A stretch of DNA of 64,000 nucleotides from Solanum dulcamara (taxonomy: Eukaryota; Streptophyta; Magnoliopsida; Solanales; Solanaceae). The DNA lies in NCBI RefSeq assembly GCF_947179165.1, contig NC_077238.1:684501-748500 (forward strand), given 5' to 3'. The notes beneath the pieces are model-generated. The model had not been told where the DNA came from and did not search any database. It worked only from the letters and a program-made list of their open reading frames with translations. The position numbers and the translations under genes were made by a program. This document shows, one piece after another, positions 60,701 through 64,000 of this stretch (position 1 is the first letter of the stretch; the number at the start of each line of letters is the position of its first letter).

Positions 60701-63700
60701 TGTTGCAATTTCTTGGATTCTTCCATAATGGCGTCCGTAACGACCTGGGGAACGACTCCAGTAGCCCCGGCGGCGCTATAGAGGGGTGTAGGAGCATTTT
60801 ATTGGCGACGCAATAGGAATTAGGCGATTTTGCTAGTTTTTCGTGTGTGTTATTAGCCCACCGATTTTTTAGGTGCCGGGGGTTCAGGTCAAATTTTCGT
60901 GGATTCATCCATAGTAGCATCCGTAACGACCTGGGGAACGACTCCAGTATCCCCGGTGGTGCTATAGAGGGGTTTAAGAGCATTTTATTGGCAACGCAAT
61001 AGGATTAGGCGATTTTGCCAGTTTTCGTGTGTGTTAACCCACAAATCTTTTAGGTGCCGGGGGTCCATCTTGAAATTTCTTGGATTCTTCCATAGTAGCG
61101 TCCGTAACGACCTGGGGAATGACTCCAGTAGCCCCGGCGGTGCTATAGAGGGGTTTAGGAGCATTTTATTGGCGACGCAATAGGAATTAGGCGATTTTGC
61201 CAGTTTTTCGTGTGTGTTAGCCCGCGGAATTTTTAGGTGCCGGGGGTACGGGTTAAATTTTCTTCCATTTATCCATAGTAGCGTCCGTAACAACCTGGGG
61301 AACAACTCCAGTAGCCCCGACGGCGCTATAGAGAGGTTTAGGAGCATTTTATTAGCGACACAATAGGAATTAGGAGATTTTGCCAGTTTTTCGTGTGTGT
61401 TAGCCCACGGATTTTTTAGGTGCCGGGGGTCCGGGTCAAATTTTCTTGGATTCTTCAATTGTAACGTCTGTAATGACCTGGGGAACGACCTCAGTAGCCC
61501 CGGCGGCGCTTTAGAGTGGTTTAGGAGCATTTTATTGGAGACGCAATAGGAATTAGGCAATTTTGCCAGTTTTTCATGTGTGTTAGCCCACGGATTTTTT
61601 AGGTGCCAGGGGTTCAGATCAAATTTTCTTGGATTCATCCATAGTAGCATCCGTAACGACCTGGGAACGACTACAGTAGCCCCGGTGGCACTTTTGAGGG
61701 GTTTAGGAGCTTTTTATTGGCGACGCAAGAGGAATTAGGCGATTTTGCCAATTTTTCGTGTGTGTTAGCCCACAAATTTTTTAGGTGCCAGGGGTTCGGG
61801 TCAAATTTTCTTGGATTCTTCCATTGTAGCGTCCATAAAAACCTGGGGAACGACTCTAGTAGCCTTGGTGGCGCTTTAGAGGGGCTTAGGAGCATTTTAT
61901 TGGTGACGCAATAGGAAATAGACGATTTTGCCAGTTTTTCGTGTGTGTTATCCTGCAGAATTTTTAGATGCCGGAGGTACGGTTCAAAGTTTCTTCCATT
62001 CTTCCATAGTAGCGTCCGTAACAACCTGGGGAACGACTCCAGTAGCCCCGGCGGCACTATAGAGAGGTTTAGGAGTATTTTATTAGCACACAATAGGAAT
62101 TAGGACATTTTGCCAGTTGTTCGTGTGTGTTAGCCCACAGATTTTTTAGGTGTCGGGGGTTCAGGTCAATATTTCTTGGATTCTTCCATAGTAGCATCCG
62201 TAACGACCTGGGAACGACTCCAGTAGCCCTGGTGGCACTTTTGAGGGGTTTATGAGCTCTTTATTGGCGACGCAAGAGGAATTAGGCGATTTTGCCAGTT
62301 TTTCGTGTGTGTTGGCCCATGGAGTTTTTAGGTGCTGGGGGTCCGGGTCAACGTTTCTTAGATTCTTCCATTGTAGCATCCATAACAACCTAGGGAATGA
62401 CTCCAGTAGCCCCAGTGGCGCTTTAGAGGGGCTTAAGAGCATTTTATTAGAGACGCAATAGTAATTATGGGAATTTGCCAGGTTTTCGTGTGTTTTAGCC
62501 TGCGTATTTTTTAGGTGCCAGGGGTACGGGTCAAATTTTCTTAGATTCTTCTATAGTAGCGTCCGTAACAAGATGGGGAACGACTCCAGTAGCCCCGACG
62601 GTGCTATAGAGAGGTTTAGGAGCATTTTATTAGCGACGTAATAGGAATTAGGCGATTTTACTAGTTTTTCTTGTGTGTTAGCCCGTGGATTTTTTAGGTG
62701 CCGGGGGTACGGGTTAAATTTTCTTCCATTCTTCCATAGTAGCGTCTGTAACAACCTGGGGAACGACTCCAGTAGCCCCGACGGCGCTATAGAGAGGTTT
62801 AGGAGCATTTTATTAGTGACACAATAGGAGTTAGGAGATTTTGTCAGTTTTTCGTGTGTGTTAGCCCACGGATTTTTTAGGTGCCGGGGGTTCATATCAA
62901 ATTTTCTTGGATTCTTGCATTGTAGCGTGCATAACAACCTGGGAAACGACTCCAGTAGCCCCGGTGGCGCTTTAGAAGGTCTTAAGAGCATTTTATTTGC
63001 GACGCAATAGAAATTAGGCGAATTTGCCAGTTTTTCGTGTGTGTTAGCCCACAGATTTTTTATGTGCCGGGGGTCCGTGTCAAAATTTCTTGGATTCTTC
63101 AATAGTAGCGTTCGTAACGACCTGGGGAAAGACTCAGTAGCCCCGACAGTGCTATAGAGGGGTTTAGGAGCATTTTAGTGGAAACGCAACAGGAATTAAG
63201 CAATTTTGCCAGTTTTTCGTGTGTATTAGCGTAAGGATTTCTTAGGTGCCGATGGTCCGAGTCGAATTTTCTTGAATTCTTCCATAGTTGCGTCCATAAC
63301 GACCTGGGAACGACTCCAGTAGCCCCGGCGGTGCTATAGAGGGGTTTAGGCGCATTTTATTGGCGACGCAATAGGAATTAGGAAATTTTGCAAGTTTTTC
63401 GTATGTGTTAGCCCATGGATGTTTTATGTGCTGGGGATTCGTGTCAAAGTTTCTTAGATTCTTCCATAGTAGTATCCGTAACGACCTGGGGAACGACTCC
63501 AGTAGCCCCGGCGACGCTTTAGAGGGGTTTAGGATCATTTTATTGGCGACGCAATAGAATTTAGGCGATTTTGCCAGTTTTTCATGTGTGTTAGCCCACG
63601 GATTTTTTAGGTGCCGGGGGTCCGGGTCACATTTTCTTGGATTCTTCTATAGTAGCATCCGAAACGACCTGGGGAACGACCCTAGTAGCCCTGACGGTGC

Positions 63701-64000
63701 TATAGAGGGGTTTAGGAACATTTTATTGGCGATGCAATAGGAATTAAGCGATTTTGCCAGTTTTTCGTGTGTGTTAACCCACAAATATTTTAGGTGCCGA
63801 AGGTCCGTGTTGAAATTTCTTGGATTCTTCCATAGTGGCGTTTATAACGACCTGGGGAACGACTCCAGTAGCCCCGGCGGCGCTATAGAGGGGTTTAGGA
63901 GCATTTTATTGGCGACGCAATAGGAATTAGGCGATTTTGGTAGTTTTTCGTGTGTGTTAGCCCACAGATTTTTTAGGTGCCGGGGGTACGGGTCAAATTT
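60701..64000. repeat. B/E-type block, copy 4 (partial)
   Basis: Returns to the B, E, A and F monomer set: E-type at 61005-61186, B-type at 61187-61369, A-type at 61370-61552, and F-type with GACGCAAGAGG near 61723 and 62268. Near 60843 a 3-bp insertion gives GTGTTATTAGCCC. The block continues past the window end. Confidence 0.75.

Larger units (their letters stand above)
35127..64000. repeat. 183-bp satellite DNA array, right of gap
   Basis: This is the same satellite in the same orientation as left of the gap. Clean 183-bp steps are visible, for example a B-type monomer at 61187-61369 followed by an A-type monomer at 61370-61552. The array reaches the last base of the window. Subtype composition differs from the left part: B/E, H and C types dominate, and the G and D types that punctuate the left part were not seen. 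Confidence 0.98.

Noticed and set aside
1..64000. Dozens of open reading frames of 60-425 codons on both strands
   Set aside because: All are shifted views of the same 183-bp repeat. They translate to a degenerate 61-residue unit without a known domain, and homologous stretches in other HOR copies are broken by stops and frameshifts.
1..64000. CRISPR array
   Set aside because: There are no short identical repeats separated by unique spacers. The whole unit repeats, with divergence throughout.
1..64000. Repeat-protein gene (leucine-rich, PPR or similar), because of the in-phase 61-residue unit
   Set aside because: The unit length and residues fit no repeat family I know. The array continues for about 347 units through frameshifts and stops, and changes follow CpG decay more than codon structure.
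1..64000. rRNA intergenic spacer repeats or 5S rDNA
   Set aside because: No 5S, 18S or 28S-like conserved sequence or RNA polymerase III internal promoter was recognised, and no transcribed unit interrupts the array.
1..64000. G-quadruplex-forming tracts (GGGGG, GGG, GGGG runs)
   Set aside because: Each monomer has several G runs, but most are tens of bases apart, beyond usual loop lengths. A stable quadruplex is not supported by spacing.
1..64000. TATA-like TATAGAGG as a promoter in each monomer
   Set aside because: It is a poor match to a TATA box with no other promoter element. It is simply part of the repeat.
1..64000. CENP-B-box-like site
   Set aside because: No convincing match to the mammalian box was seen in the monomer, and the mutation spectrum points to a plant, where this box is not expected.
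1..64000. Assigning a named satellite family or species
   Set aside because: The length resembles many plant centromeric satellites, but I do not recognise the sequence and cannot search for it.

Overview
The window is one uninterrupted block of tandemly repeated satellite DNA. No gene, RNA gene, transposon or single-copy stretch was found in it. The basic monomer is 183 bp. It was measured from the spacing of the recurring TTAGG that follows AATAGGAA, for example at 1017, 1200, 1383, 1566 and 1749, or at 61187, 61370 and 61553. All monomers lie in the same orientation. The array runs off both window ends, and about 347 monomers fit in the roughly 63.5 kb of called sequence. A run of 500 N (34627-35126) is an assembly gap inside the array.

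The organism is a eukaryote, most likely a land plant, and the window is probably a centromeric or other heterochromatic block. The reasons are the near-180-bp head-to-tail monomers, higher-order structure, absence of genes, and a substitution pattern dominated by transitions at CpG and apparently also at CAG/CTG (CHG) sites. Dense CHG methylation is typical of plants. I do not recognise the satellite family or the species.

Monomers fall into recognisable subtypes that recur in a fixed order. Up to the gap the order is: G-block end (1-1.86 kb), D (1.86-3.65), B/E (3.65-8.43), C (8.43-11.4), G (11.4-14.45), D (14.45-16.22), B/E (16.22-20.6), C (20.6-23.05), G (23.05-29.03), D (29.03-34.63). 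Two successive G-to-D boundaries (1860 and 14461) are 12,601 bp apart, and B/E landmarks repeat at 12,603-12,607 bp. This is a supra-higher-order repeat of about 12.6 kb. Its next copy is longer, mainly because the G block holds extra 2.1-kb units and a young 732-bp duplication. After the gap the order is B/E (35.1-43.65), a 1,278-bp seven-monomer repeat (43.65-47.0), a mixed H-type domain (47.0-53.1), a C-like domain with a 2,657-bp duplication (53.1-60.7), then B/E again (60.7-64.0). No G or D block was seen after the gap. Block boundaries are approximate and were placed by eye from shared variants.

Because 183 is 3 x 61, reading frames stay in phase from monomer to monomer. One reverse-strand frame of the consensus has no stop codon, which produces many long open reading frames (up to 425 codons). 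They are best explained as by-products of the repeat, not genes.
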